NCBI GenBank assembly: GCA_028284365.1
Contig: JANQRW010000017.1
Location: forward strand, 1 to 64,000
DNA length: 64,000 bases
Origin: Marinicella sp.
GTDB lineage: Bacteria; Pseudomonadota; Gammaproteobacteria; Xanthomonadales; Marinicellaceae
Direction: 5' to 3'
Shown: positions 1-8,859 of the stretch, in pieces
How positions within the stretch are numbered: position 1 is the first letter of the stretch
Layout of the letters: each line of letters begins with the position of its first letter
Program-made: the position numbers and the translations under genes
The notes under the pieces: generated by a model
The model's database searches: none
Seen by the model: the letters and a program-made list of their open reading frames with translations, nothing else
What the model was told of the DNA's origin: nothing

Positions 1-110
1 TCTTACTACCTCGGACGAGCTACGGCATTCAAGCAAGACTTATTGCCTTTCAGGCAAACCGTCATGCTTTCATTGCTTATGCTGGTCAAGCTGCTCAGCA
101 GCCTTCCTAT
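1..110. repeat. Interspersed repeat fragment (copy at window start)
   Basis: Positions 23-106 match 33920-34003 in the same orientation with only four differences over 84 bases, so this is a second copy of one module of the interspersed repeat family. A weaker relative lies near 60775-60810. It contains no credible gene. The rest of the stretch up to 419 is AT-rich and holds only a short inverted repeat (CCTCAG/CTGAGG, about 359-378) upstream of the ABC exporter operon; no promoter could be assigned. Confidence 0.7.
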
Positions 111-419
111 GAGTTTTTATCATTGAATGGTATTCATTCCGATTGAATGACAACAGCCCAGCGATGATAGTAAAGGTGCTTAACGAAGTCAATTATTATT
201 CGTTTTTGGCAATCTTAATTAACAAATTCTGATGTTGTAGGTGCGTATAAATTGTTTTAAAAAATAGCTTGAAAATTTTACTTTCAGCCTCCAACTTCTC
301 CAAAGTTTGAGCGATAAAAGTTGTAGAAATTTTTATTGTTTTCAAAATGGTCTAACGGCCTCAGCTGTTTATGACTGAGGTTGTTGGTTATGTTCAATAC
401 TAAAAAAAGAAGGAATGAC

Positions 420-1361
420 ATGATTGAATGTTTGAACTTAAGTAAGAAGTTTGGTCATTTTACAGCGGTTAATGACTTGACATTTACTGCGAATAAAGGC
501 CAAGTTTTAGGGTTTTTGGGCCCCAATGGAGCAGGCAAATCAACCACCATGAAAATGATCACAGGTTTTTTAGAACCAACAGCTGGTCAGGTTAAAGTTT
601 GTGGTGTGGACATCAACGATGACCCAATTACAGTTAAACAAAAGATTGGTTATTTGCCTGAAGGCGCACCCAGTTATGGTGAAATGGAAGTAGGGCAGTT
701 TTTATATTTCATTGCGAATCTCAGGAATATTCAGCCAGCACTGATCAAGCCAGCAGTTGAATCCGTGGTTTCAAGGGTAAATTTAGAAAAAGTTTACTAT
801 CAAAAAATTGAAACATTATCAAAAGGTTTTAAACGCCGGGTTGGTTTGGCTCAAGCCATCATTCATGATCCGGAAGTCCTGATTATGGATGAACCAACAG
901 ATGGTTTAGATCCTAATCAAAAACATCAGGTTCGTGAATTAATTACCAACATGTCGCAAGATAAAACCATTATTCTATCTACCCATATTCTGGAAGAAGT
1001 ACAGGCAGTATGTGACCGTGCGATTATTATTGCAGGTGGTGAAATTGTGGCTGATAACTCGCCAACGGAGATGGAAAAGATGTCACGCTATCATCATGCT
1101 GTTAGTTTTGTGTCAGATTTAGATACCGAATTATTGAATAAAATCAAACAGATGGATTGTGTTTTAGATGTTGATTATGACTCCAGATTAAAAGAAACCA
1201 CGGTTTACCCAACACAAGGTTTATTTATTTTTGACGAAATCAGTGAATTCTTGCGCAAAGAATCTATCCAAGTTAAGAGTTTAAAAATGGAAGCTGGCCG
1301 CCTGGATGAAGTATTCAGAAACATCACCGAAACTGCAGGTGAAAGGGAGGTGGTGAAATGA
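420..1361 (+). CDS. ABC transporter ATP-binding protein, GldA-like
   Basis: This is the ATPase subunit of an ABC exporter of the type named after gliding protein GldA. The 313-residue protein shows Walker A (GPNGAGKST, residues 34-42), the ABC signature region (LSKGFKRRVGLAQ, from residue 133), Walker B with its glutamate (VLIMDEPT, 153-160) and the H-loop (STHILEE, His189). The start at 420 is preferred over an in-frame start at 381 because a GAAGGAA ribosome-binding site lies just upstream and the protein then begins directly at the ABC fold. It overlaps the permease gene by 4 bp (ATGA), so the two are translationally coupled. The C-terminal 90 residues form the accessory region usual for this subfamily. 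The substrate cannot be told from the sequence. Confidence 0.9.
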   Translation: MIECLNLSKKFGHFTAVNDLTFTANKGQVLGFLGPNGAGKSTTMKMITGFLEPTAGQVKVCGVDINDDPITVKQKIGYLPEGAPSYGEMEVGQFLYFIANLRNIQPALIKPAVESVVSRVNLEKVYYQKIETLSKGFKRRVGLAQAIIHDPEVLIMDEPTDGLDPNQKHQVRELITNMSQDKTIILSTHILEEVQAVCDRAIIIAGGEIVADNSPTEMEKMSRYHHAVSFVSDLDTELLNKIKQMDCVLDVDYDSRLKETTVYPTQGLFIFDEISEFLRKESIQVKSLKMEAGRLDEVFRNITETAGEREVVK

Positions 1362-2092
1362 GTGCGATAAGTTCAATCATCAAACGTGAATTACAGAGTT
1401 ATTTTGCGACACCAATCGCTTACGTTTTTATTGTCATATTCTTGATCATGAGTGGTGTGTTTGGTTTCTATTTCGGCAATTTATACGAAAGAGGTCAGGC
1501 AGATTTGACTCCGTTTTTTAATTTTCACCCTTGGTTGTATTTATTTTTAGTCCCTGCCGTAGCCATGCGCTTGTGGTCTGAAGAACGTAACAGCGGTAAC
1601 ATCGAGCTGCTGATGACGCTTCCTGTTAATAAAATGGATTGGGTTATGGGCAAGTTCTTTGCTGCCTGGATTTTTATTGGTTTGGCACTGTTGTTGACCT
1701 TCCCTATGATCATATCAATCAATTATTTGGGTAACCCTGATAATGGCTTGATTATTGCCAGCTATTTTGGCAGTTTCTTATTGGCTGGTGGTTTTTTGGC
1801 AATAGGAAGTTGTATCTCTGCTGCCACTAAAAACCAAGTCATTGCGTTTATTTTGACGGTGGTGGTTTGTTTCTTATTCCTGCTTTCTGGTTTCCCTATG
1901 GTGTTGAACTTCTTCAAAGTGTTTATGCCTCAAGTTCTGGTTGACGCCATTGCATCTACCAGTTTTTTGACACATTTTGATTCAATCACCAAAGGTGTAT
2001 TGAATTTAGGTGACATTGTTTACTTTGGTTTGGTTATTACTTTGTGGCTGTATGCAACATCTTTAGTTATTGACATGAAAAAGGCGGATTAA
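1358..2092 (+). CDS. ABC transporter permease, GldF-like (ABC-2 type)
   Basis: A 244-residue integral membrane protein with about six hydrophobic segments, in the ABC-2 permease family. It begins with a short amphipathic cytoplasmic stretch (IIKRELQSYFATPIAYVFI) that is characteristic of GldF-type permeases. The segment MRLWSEERNSGNIELLMTLP is the conserved coupling region after the second membrane span. The gene overlaps the ATPase gene by 4 bp and is followed after 3 bp by the GldG-like gene, so all belong to one operon. It should form the membrane channel of the exporter with the upstream ATPase and the downstream GldG-like and DUF4340 proteins. A role in gliding is not implied, since homologous modules occur in many non-gliding proteobacteria. 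Confidence 0.88.
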   Translation: MSAISSIIKRELQSYFATPIAYVFIVIFLIMSGVFGFYFGNLYERGQADLTPFFNFHPWLYLFLVPAVAMRLWSEERNSGNIELLMTLPVNKMDWVMGKFFAAWIFIGLALLLTFPMIISINYLGNPDNGLIIASYFGSFLLAGGFLAIGSCISAATKNQVIAFILTVVVCFLFLLSGFPMVLNFFKVFMPQVLVDAIASTSFLTHFDSITKGVLNLGDIVYFGLVITLWLYATSLVIDMKKAD

Positions 2093-2095
2093 ATT

Positions 2096-3943
2096 ATGAA
2101 AAAACATGCACATAAGACACAATTGTTGATCTTGGGGGTTATTTTTTTATTGGCTTCCGTCATCATCAATCAAAGCGGATTGTTTTCAAAGTTAAGGGTT
2201 GATTTGACTGAAAATGATTTATTTACACTCAACGATGGGACCATTAATATCTTAAAAAATATTGATGAAAATATACATTTGAGGTTGTTTTATTCGGATC
2301 AGGCCACTGAAAACATTCCGTTGTTAAGAACTTACCATCGACGTGTGGTGGACTTCTTGGAAGAATTAGAGCGCTATGGTTCTGGAAAATTGAGGATCAC
2401 GCAGATTGATCCTGTGAGCTTTTCCGAAGAAGAAGATCAGGCATCACAATATGGCTTGCAGGCTTTACCAGTAGGTGAGGGTGGTGAGAATGTTTTCTTT
2501 GGCATTGCAGGTACTAATTCATTGGATGATGTGGAAGTTATTCCATTTATCCAGCCAGATCGTGAAGCATTCTTAGAATATGATATTGCTCAGTTGATCT
2601 ATAACCTGAATAACCCGGCAAAGCGGACAGTAGGTGTAATGACTGATTTACCCCTGTTGGGAAGTTTTGATCCACAACAGGGACAAGTCTCTGGACAAAT
2701 CATCTTTGAGCAGCTTAAAGAAATGTATGAAATTGTGCCAATAGAAACCACTGTTACAGAAATCAAAGACATTGATTTGTTATTGGTGGTGCATCCTAAG
2801 AACTTAACTGAAGGCACTTTGTTTGCCATTGATCAGTTTGTTATGAATGGCGGTCGATTGATGGCCTTTGTAGATCCGATGGCACAGGCTGAAGAAGTGC
2901 CAGTTGACCCACAGAACCCAATGACACAGCTGCAAGCGGATCGCTCATCTGATTTGGCTGTTCTGTTTAACGGCTGGGGTATAAATTTTGATAAGACTCA
3001 GGTGGTTTTGGATAACCAACAAGCGGTATCCATTCAATCTGGTCAGGGCCAAACCATCAGACATTTAGGCATCAACTCCTGGGACAAAAACAGCTTGAAT
3101 CAAGTGGATATTGTTACTTCAGACTTGTCATCTTTGAACACAGCTTTAGCTGGCGCGCTGACTGCTGAGGAAGGTAAATTATTGCCAATTATTAGCAGTA
3201 CCCAACAATCTATGTTGGTTGGTAATGATGCCATGTCATTGTTATTTAATCCGAATGCCTTATTTCAAAGTTTTAACCCCGATGATCAAGTGCATGTGAT
3301 TGCTGCCAGGGTGCAGGGCAGTTTAAACTCTGCTTTTCCGAATGGTATAGAAGGTCAAAGTGAAGTTCAAAACTCAATCGAACAAGCCAATGTGGTGGTA
3401 TTCGCCGATGTGGATATACTGTTTGATCGCATGTGGGTACGTGTACAGAATTTCTTTGGGCGTCAAATTTACTCTAACTTTGCTGATAATGGAACATTGA
3501 TTAATAACTTAATTGATAACATGACCGGCAGTGCCGATTTGATCCAAGTACGTGCTCGCGGCACTTCTAATCGACCTTTTGATAAAGTCCTTGAAATTCA
3601 AAGAGTCAGTGAGCAGAAGTACCGTGAAACTGAAAATCAGCTGATGCAACAGCTTCGAGAAACTGAGTCAAAGCTGAATGAGTTGCAGAGTATTAAAGGT
3701 CAAGAAAATCAATTGATCATCAACAGAGAACAACAACAAGAGATTACTAGATTCAAACAACGAAAGTTAGAAGTCAGAAAGTCATTACGTGAAGTGAAAC
3801 GCAACTTAAATAAAGACATTGAAGCTTTAGGAACTAAACTGAAATTTATTAATATTGCGCTGGTGCCTATTTTGTTAACTTTAGTGATTGTGTTCTTATC
3901 ATGGCGGAAATCAAAACGAAAGGAGCGTCAATATGCTAAATAA
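2096..3943 (+). CDS. GldG-family ABC transporter auxiliary protein
   Basis: A 615-residue protein with one N-terminal membrane span (about residues 8-27), a large periplasmic region of the GldG/ABC-type uncharacterised transport family, a charged coiled coil rich in Gln, Glu and Arg (about 505-575), and a C-terminal membrane span (about 584-606) followed by a basic tail (RKSKRKERQ). The segment VDLTENDLFTLNDGT just after the first span is typical of GldG. In family terms it works with the GldA/GldF pair as an accessory exporter component exposed to the periplasm. It lies 3 bp after the permease, and its end overlaps the start of the DUF4340 gene by 11 bp. The start has no strong ribosome-binding site of its own, which fits coupling to the permease. 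Confidence 0.85.
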   Translation: MKKHAHKTQLLILGVIFLLASVIINQSGLFSKLRVDLTENDLFTLNDGTINILKNIDENIHLRLFYSDQATENIPLLRTYHRRVVDFLEELERYGSGKLRITQIDPVSFSEEEDQASQYGLQALPVGEGGENVFFGIAGTNSLDDVEVIPFIQPDREAFLEYDIAQLIYNLNNPAKRTVGVMTDLPLLGSFDPQQGQVSGQIIFEQLKEMYEIVPIETTVTEIKDIDLLLVVHPKNLTEGTLFAIDQFVMNGGRLMAFVDPMAQAEEVPVDPQNPMTQLQADRSSDLAVLFNGWGINFDKTQVVLDNQQAVSIQSGQGQTIRHLGINSWDKNSLNQVDIVTSDLSSLNTALAGALTAEEGKLLPIISSTQQSMLVGNDAMSLLFNPNALFQSFNPDDQVHVIAARVQGSLNSAFPNGIEGQSEVQNSIEQANVVVFADVDILFDRMWVRVQNFFGRQIYSNFADNGTLINNLIDNMTGSADLIQVRARGTSNRPFDKVLEIQRVSEQKYRETENQLMQQLRETESKLNELQSIKGQENQLIINREQQQEITRFKQRKLEVRKSLREVKRNLNKDIEALGTKLKFINIALVPILLTLVIVFLSWRKSKRKERQYAK

Positions 3944-4922
3944 CATGAAAGTATTGATTGGTTTATTGGTTGTAATCGCTGGGCTGGCTTACTGGGTCAC
4001 CCAGAAAGATCAGGCTCCAGTACCAACATCCAAGGCTTTAATTCCAGCATGGCAAAGTGAGTCGTCACAATTGGCTGAGGTTGATGAAGTGGTTTTGTCA
4101 AAAGCTGGTGAGCAAATAAAATTATCCAAGATTGGAAAAAACTGGGTTCTTAATGATGGTTTTTATGCATCAGTCGATCCCTTGTTTAAGCTGTTACAAG
4201 GGTTGAGAAACGCGGAGATTGTGGAAATTAAAACAGCAAATCCAGATAACCATGCCCGCATCGATTTATCCGACAATGATTTAAAAATAGTGATCAAGGC
4301 TGCTGATAAGGAGCTGGAAGCATTACATTTGGGTAAATCTACAGCTGGTGGAAATATGTTTTTGCGTCGGGTTGGTGAAGCTCAAACCTACGCCGTAAGT
4401 GGCCTCAGTCCTGTGGTGTTCAGTGTTGATAGTTGGCAGTTAAAAACAGCTGTTGATATTGATGAGAAAGATGTTCAGGCTGTTATTTTAACTCCACAAG
4501 AAGGTGAGCCAATTGAATTAGCCCGAAGTAAGGAGGCTAACAATTGGGAATTGAATAATATTCCAACAGGGCAGCAGCTAAAAACCACTGCATATTTGGA
4601 TCAACTTGGTGGTACTCTGAGTCGTTTTATGATTGATGATGCATTGGTAAGAAACACAGCAGAAATGACTGAGCTTTTACAAGCTGAATATACATTGAAA
4701 AATGGAAATGAGTTGTTACTTAAGGCTTTTCAAAAGGATGATGACTATTTTGTTACCATCGATTCAGCTGCTTATCCTCAATACAAAGATTGGATGATGC
4801 AAATTGCTGAGTACAAGTTTAAATCATTCAACCGAACTTTGGGTGAATACATCGAGCCTGTAACAGAGTCAGAATCTAGCGAAGCGGTTTCTGAGTCAAG
4901 TGAAGAGCCCTCAGTTGAATAA
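3933..4922 (+). CDS. DUF4340 domain-containing protein
   Basis: A 329-residue protein with a single N-terminal membrane span (NNMKVLIGLLVVIAGLAYWV) followed by a periplasmic DUF4340 region, a family found regularly next to GldA/F/G-type exporters. The function of DUF4340 is not known; co-occurrence suggests a structural or substrate-binding partner of the exporter. The ATG at 3933 is chosen over the longer frame at 3888 because it follows an AAAGGAG ribosome-binding site and starts straight into the membrane segment. The extreme C-terminus is a low-complexity Ser/Glu tail (about the last 20 residues). It overlaps the end of the GldG-like gene and the start of the DUF423 gene. Confidence 0.8.
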   Translation: MLNNMKVLIGLLVVIAGLAYWVTQKDQAPVPTSKALIPAWQSESSQLAEVDEVVLSKAGEQIKLSKIGKNWVLNDGFYASVDPLFKLLQGLRNAEIVEIKTANPDNHARIDLSDNDLKIVIKAADKELEALHLGKSTAGGNMFLRRVGEAQTYAVSGLSPVVFSVDSWQLKTAVDIDEKDVQAVILTPQEGEPIELARSKEANNWELNNIPTGQQLKTTAYLDQLGGTLSRFMIDDALVRNTAEMTELLQAEYTLKNGNELLLKAFQKDDDYFVTIDSAAYPQYKDWMMQIAEYKFKSFNRTLGEYIEPVTESESSEAVSESSEEPSVE

Positions 4923-5313
4923 ATCGGCACTTTATTTAGTGGTGGCAGCGGTTTACGGATTAACTGCTGTCGCACTTGGTGCTTTGGGCACCCATGCCTT
5001 TGGTTTAGAAGCAGGAATGAAGCAAGCAGCTTTGTTTCAACATGCATTTATTTATCAGTTAGTGCATGCATTGTTGCTGTTTTGGATTGTTACACAGATA
5101 CATCAAGGTGTGTGGATCAGGTATGCAGCTTTGGCTTTATCACTGGGGGTGATGTTGTTTTGTGGCGGTTTATATTTATTGGTTTTTGTTGGTAAAACCA
5201 GCATTTCGTGGATTACTCCAGTGGGTGGTGGCTTGATTATTTTGGCTTGGCTTAATTTGGTAATCCATGGATTTTTAAAACTCAAGGATGATTCGACTAA
5301 ATATGAACCATGA
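4900..5313 (+). CDS. DUF423 membrane protein (YgdD-like)
   Basis: A 137-residue protein with four predicted membrane helices, matching the DUF423 family (E. coli YgdD). The family signature is visible in the first third (ALGALGTHAFGLEAGMKQ, then FQHAFIYQLVHALLL). The molecular function of the family is unknown. The GTG at 4900 overlaps the DUF4340 gene by 23 bp; a TTG at 4915 is an alternative start that would remove five residues (MKSPQ) without touching the fold. It is likely the last gene of the exporter operon, although its link to the exporter is only positional. Confidence 0.85.
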   Translation: MKSPQLNKSALYLVVAAVYGLTAVALGALGTHAFGLEAGMKQAALFQHAFIYQLVHALLLFWIVTQIHQGVWIRYAALALSLGVMLFCGGLYLLVFVGKTSISWITPVGGGLIILAWLNLVIHGFLKLKDDSTKYEP

Positions 5314-5385
5314 ACTTGGGAAAGTTACTGAGCAGCTTGGCTCGCTGAGGTGGTTTGATTCTCAGTCAAAAAGCTTTGCGAGAAT

Positions 5386-5450
5386 GGCGACTGCAAGGAT
5401 GCAGGAGGTAGAGTCGAGTCCGGAACAGAGACCCAAAACCTTTCCTTATG
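5386..5450 (+). repeat. Interspersed repeat, GGAACAGAGACC module
   Basis: This stretch shares the core TGCAGGAGGTAGAGTCGAGT followed by CCGGAACAGAGACC with copies at 44958-45015 (plus) and 33426-33521 and 33637-33675 (minus). It lies in the 343-bp gap between the DUF423 gene and the DUF1800 gene. A 71-codon frame (5288-5503) runs through it but has no family resemblance outside the repeat. The rest of the gap is AT-rich; the only other recognisable site is the AAGGTGG ribosome-binding site of the DUF1800 gene at about 5644-5650. Confidence 0.75.
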
Positions 5451-5656
5451 GTTCATTAATGAAAGTGCATTCAAATACGTTTTTCAAGCACTTAGTAAGG
5501 TAATAATGATTTCTGATGGTCTGTTTTTAACTGATTAAAATTACGTTAATTAGATAGATTTAAGCCACTTAACCCCCATTCTTTTGCGAACATTGTCACA
5601 ATAAATCTACCCATTCATTCTAAAATAATATCCACAAATTAAAAAGGTGGGTTGAA

Positions 5657-7480
5657 ATGAAAAATAAAAATTTACAAAGAAGACACTTAGTAGCGGGTGG
5701 GGCTGCAACGGCATTGTTAGCAGCTTTACCAATGACAAGTCAGGTGGCTCACTCTGGTACTTCTAAAAGTGCCACACTTAAACAGAAACCTATAGTTGAA
5801 GGTATCAAGGCTGCAAAATTGCCCAATCAATCATTTGCCAATATGGTTTATAGCCGGTTGGGTTATGGGTACACACCTGGAAAATTTGATTCTCATACTT
5901 GGTTTGCGTTATCAGGAAATGACAATGCTGCAAAGTTGAGAAACTTTGTAGATCAGCAATTAGCTGGTGGTGTTGATACTGATTTAGATAACCGAATCGC
6001 TGCAGCTGGAAACTTTGAAACATTAAATAAGAGCTTAACCCAATTGTGGGTTGATTACAGAATTGATGAAAACAACCAAACCAGTAGCTATCGTCCCATT
6101 TATGAAATGAAGCGATTGAAATTTACTCGTGCAACCTATACGGCGTATCCATTGATAGAGCGTTTGGCCGATTTTTGGCACGATCATTTCAGCATCAATG
6201 GTGACGACTTGTACGCCAGATCTACCATGACAAGTTGGGACAGAGATGTCATCCGAGCCAGTATGATGGGTAATTTTAGGCTTTTTGTATCCAGGACAGC
6301 GAGACATCCAGCGATGCTATATTATTTGGATAACTATAATAACTCTGCATCAGAACCCAATGAAAATTATGCACGTGAACTGATTGAGCTACATACATTA
6401 GGTGTTGAAAATTATTATGGATTGGCACAACCCAACGAAGTACCGACAATAACTGTCACAGACAGGGGAGGGGCATGGCCCCAAGATGGGTTGATTCAAG
6501 AATTCTATGTGGATAACGATGTTTATGAAGCAACCAGGTGCTTGACTGGTTGGCGTGTTAATGATTTCAACAGTGCAGGAAATACAGGTGCTTTTTTGTA
6601 TGATGATGATCGACACGATAGGTTTTCTAAAAATGTACTGTCGGGGGGCTTTACCAATTTTCAGGCAAACCAAGGCCAAGCAGATGCTAATTATCTATTT
6701 GCTTTGTTAACCAGGCATCCCGGAACAGCTAAGCACATAGCAGGTAAATTAGCCCGATTCTTTATTTCAGATGATCCACCTCAATCTGTGATTGATGATG
6801 TGGCAGATGTTTTCTATGCCAACAGATATGCAGATAACCAATTAGAACTGGTTTATAAGGAGTTATTTAATCACCCTGACTTTGCAAACCCCACATACTG
6901 GCAAAGCAAACTAAAACGCCCATTTGATACTGTGGTCTCAAGTATGCGCGCTTTAAGAACGAACTTTACTGTCAAGCCTGATGATGATAACAGCAACAAT
7001 TTAGAGTGGCGGATGGATGATACCGGTCATTATCCATTTGAGTGGCAAGCACCGGATGGTTATCCCATGAAGTCTAGTTACTGGATGAGCTCAACTGCTT
7101 TAATTCAAACTTGGAAAACTGTTGATTGGTTGATGGACAGAAGTAACGGAGGTGTTTATCTGACCCCTAATAGGTCTCGCATGTTGAGTTACTTTCAAAA
7201 TCGACAGGATGAACTCTCTCCAGAAGGGATAGTGAATTTTTGGATGTGGAAAATCTTTGATACCAGGCCTGTGGGTGATTGGTATGGTGACCCAGTTTTT
7301 GAAGAAGCAGTCAACTTTTTTAGGCAAAGACCAGAAAATAACTCTTTTCCGAGCTGGCCAGCTGATAAAGCAGTGCCATTTGAAGAGCTGGAAGAAAACA
7401 ATTGGCCATATTACTGGCACGAAAGGTTACGTGGCACGATTAGCTTAATTTTAGCTTCACCTTATTTTATGCAACGATAG
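5657..7480 (+). CDS. DUF1800 family protein with Tat-like signal
   Basis: A 607-residue protein of the DUF1800 family, whose biochemical role is not established. The N-terminus carries a twin-arginine stretch (QRRHLVAGG) and a hydrophobic Ala-rich segment (about residues 8-30), so export through Tat is likely. Motifs seen include LADFWHDHFSINGDD, ENYARELIELHTLGV and TRCLTGWRV, all recurrent in DUF1800 proteins, with the conserved ARELMELHTLG-type core in the middle. The start is well defined by AAGGTGG 6-12 bases upstream. The DUF1501 gene follows after 12 bp. The two families are repeatedly found as neighbours, and a joint extracytoplasmic function is inferred. No catalytic residues can be named with confidence. 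Confidence 0.88.
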   Translation: MKNKNLQRRHLVAGGAATALLAALPMTSQVAHSGTSKSATLKQKPIVEGIKAAKLPNQSFANMVYSRLGYGYTPGKFDSHTWFALSGNDNAAKLRNFVDQQLAGGVDTDLDNRIAAAGNFETLNKSLTQLWVDYRIDENNQTSSYRPIYEMKRLKFTRATYTAYPLIERLADFWHDHFSINGDDLYARSTMTSWDRDVIRASMMGNFRLFVSRTARHPAMLYYLDNYNNSASEPNENYARELIELHTLGVENYYGLAQPNEVPTITVTDRGGAWPQDGLIQEFYVDNDVYEATRCLTGWRVNDFNSAGNTGAFLYDDDRHDRFSKNVLSGGFTNFQANQGQADANYLFALLTRHPGTAKHIAGKLARFFISDDPPQSVIDDVADVFYANRYADNQLELVYKELFNHPDFANPTYWQSKLKRPFDTVVSSMRALRTNFTVKPDDDNSNNLEWRMDDTGHYPFEWQAPDGYPMKSSYWMSSTALIQTWKTVDWLMDRSNGGVYLTPNRSRMLSYFQNRQDELSPEGIVNFWMWKIFDTRPVGDWYGDPVFEEAVNFFRQRPENNSFPSWPADKAVPFEELEENNWPYYWHERLRGTISLILASPYFMQR

Positions 7481-7492
7481 AGGAACTGACTG

Positions 7493-8779
7493 ATGAAAAA
7501 CATGAAAAGAAGAACATTTTTGCAGTCAACTGCCTTGTTGGGTGCACTCTCAGGAGTAAAAGTGGCCCGGGCTGGTGGATCAAGCCCCAGCAATCAACCC
7601 ATCATTATTGATTTGTTTATGCGTGGCGGAATGGATGGTTTGAATGTTGTCCCTCCGTATTCTGGGTCGAATCGCACTAACTATGAAATACTCAGGCCAA
7701 ATATTCAAGTGCCCAGATCAGGCAATAATGCTGTTATTGACATTGGTGAAGCGTTTGGCTTTCATCCGGCAGCTTCTGGGCTGAGGGACATGTATTTGAG
7801 TGGCGACTTAGCTGTTATTCATGGCACAGGGTTGCCTCAGAATAATGTCACAAGAAGCCATTTTGATGCCATGAAGCTAATCGAACTTGGTACTCCTGAA
7901 AGTTTATTAACCATAGATGGCTGGTTAACCAGGCATCTTAACAGTACATCAAAGATAACTGGTGCGGAAGTTATTCCTGTTTTGGTTTCTTCGGGTTCAA
8001 ACCCAATCAGCTTACAGTCGTATTTTAATGCACTGACTGTGGATCAAGTGGGTGGTTATAACCCAAATAGCGGGCGCTTCGAAGCCAAACATGCTGAGGC
8101 TATTGGTAATATGTATGGAGGCAACAGTGCTTTAGATTTATCGGTGGCCGGAGCGATGGATACATTGTCAATAATTTCAGCTTTGGATTTGGATGATTAT
8201 GTTCCAGCTGGTGGGGTTTCATACCCAGCCAACAGTACATTCAGTCGGCAGTTGTCTTTGATAGCACAATTAATCAGGGAAGATTTAGACATCAATGTAG
8301 CTACAGCAGACTTAGGTGGCTGGGATACTCATAATGGTCAAGGTGATGGAGGTGGCGGTTATTTTTACAACAAAGTTGCTGACATGTCGAATTCTATCAA
8401 TGCCATGTGGAGTGACCTCAAGGCTGCTGGCCTTGGCGATCAGGTTACCATTGTTGTTCACAGTGAGTTTGGGCGTCGAGCCAGACAAAATGGTGATAAC
8501 AACAGTGGCACCGACCACGGTTCTGGTAATGTGATGTTTGTTATTGGTGGTAAGATTAGAGGCGGTGAGATGTATGGGAACTTTAACGGCCTTGCTAATG
8601 ACGAATTATTCGGTGGTGAGGATATATCTCCAGAAGTTGACTTCAGGCAGGTGTTTGTTACCATTGTACAAGAGGTGCTTGGAAACTCTGATATTGATCA
8701 GGTGTTTCCTGGTTATGAAAATCATGTCAGCATGGATTTTGTTAGTCCTGATTTGATATTCAAGTCTAAGTTTGAATAA
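7493..8779 (+). CDS. DUF1501 family protein, Tat-exported, alkaline-phosphatase-like fold
   Basis: A 428-residue protein beginning with a clear twin-arginine signal (KRRTFLQSTALLGALSG), hence predicted to be exported folded by the Tat system. It matches DUF1501, a family related to sulfatases and alkaline phosphatases. Motifs seen are FMRGGMDGLNVVPPY near the N-terminus, TADLGGWDTHNGQGDG in the centre, and VVHSEFGRRARQNG followed by a Gly/Asp-rich DHGSGNVMFVIGG block. The Asp and His residues in these blocks are candidate metal ligands. It sits 12 bp after the DUF1800 gene and is followed by a strong hairpin terminator. The substrate of the pair is unknown. Confidence 0.87.
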   Translation: MKNMKRRTFLQSTALLGALSGVKVARAGGSSPSNQPIIIDLFMRGGMDGLNVVPPYSGSNRTNYEILRPNIQVPRSGNNAVIDIGEAFGFHPAASGLRDMYLSGDLAVIHGTGLPQNNVTRSHFDAMKLIELGTPESLLTIDGWLTRHLNSTSKITGAEVIPVLVSSGSNPISLQSYFNALTVDQVGGYNPNSGRFEAKHAEAIGNMYGGNSALDLSVAGAMDTLSIISALDLDDYVPAGGVSYPANSTFSRQLSLIAQLIREDLDINVATADLGGWDTHNGQGDGGGGYFYNKVADMSNSINAMWSDLKAAGLGDQVTIVVHSEFGRRARQNGDNNSGTDHGSGNVMFVIGGKIRGGEMYGNFNGLANDELFGGEDISPEVDFRQVFVTIVQEVLGNSDIDQVFPGYENHVSMDFVSPDLIFKSKFE

Positions 8780-8804
8780 TTTTTAATGCTGTCATATGAC
8801 ACGG

Positions 8805-8846
8805 AAAAAGCTAAAGTGGTGATTCTTTTTACACTTTAGCTTTTTT
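8805..8846. terminator. Bidirectional Rho-independent terminator
   Basis: A perfect 14-bp stem (AAAAAGCTAAAGTG at 8805-8818 pairing with 8832-8845) encloses a 13-base loop and is followed by a run of T. On the other strand the A-run upstream gives the matching T tract, so it can end both the DUF1501 transcript and the convergent tdh-kbl transcript. Confidence 0.85.
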
Positions 8847-8859
8847 ATTATATGCAGTG

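Noticed and set aside
5288-5503. 71-codon ORF after the DUF423 gene
   Set aside because: Half of it is a copy of the interspersed repeat; no start signal or homologous family can be seen.
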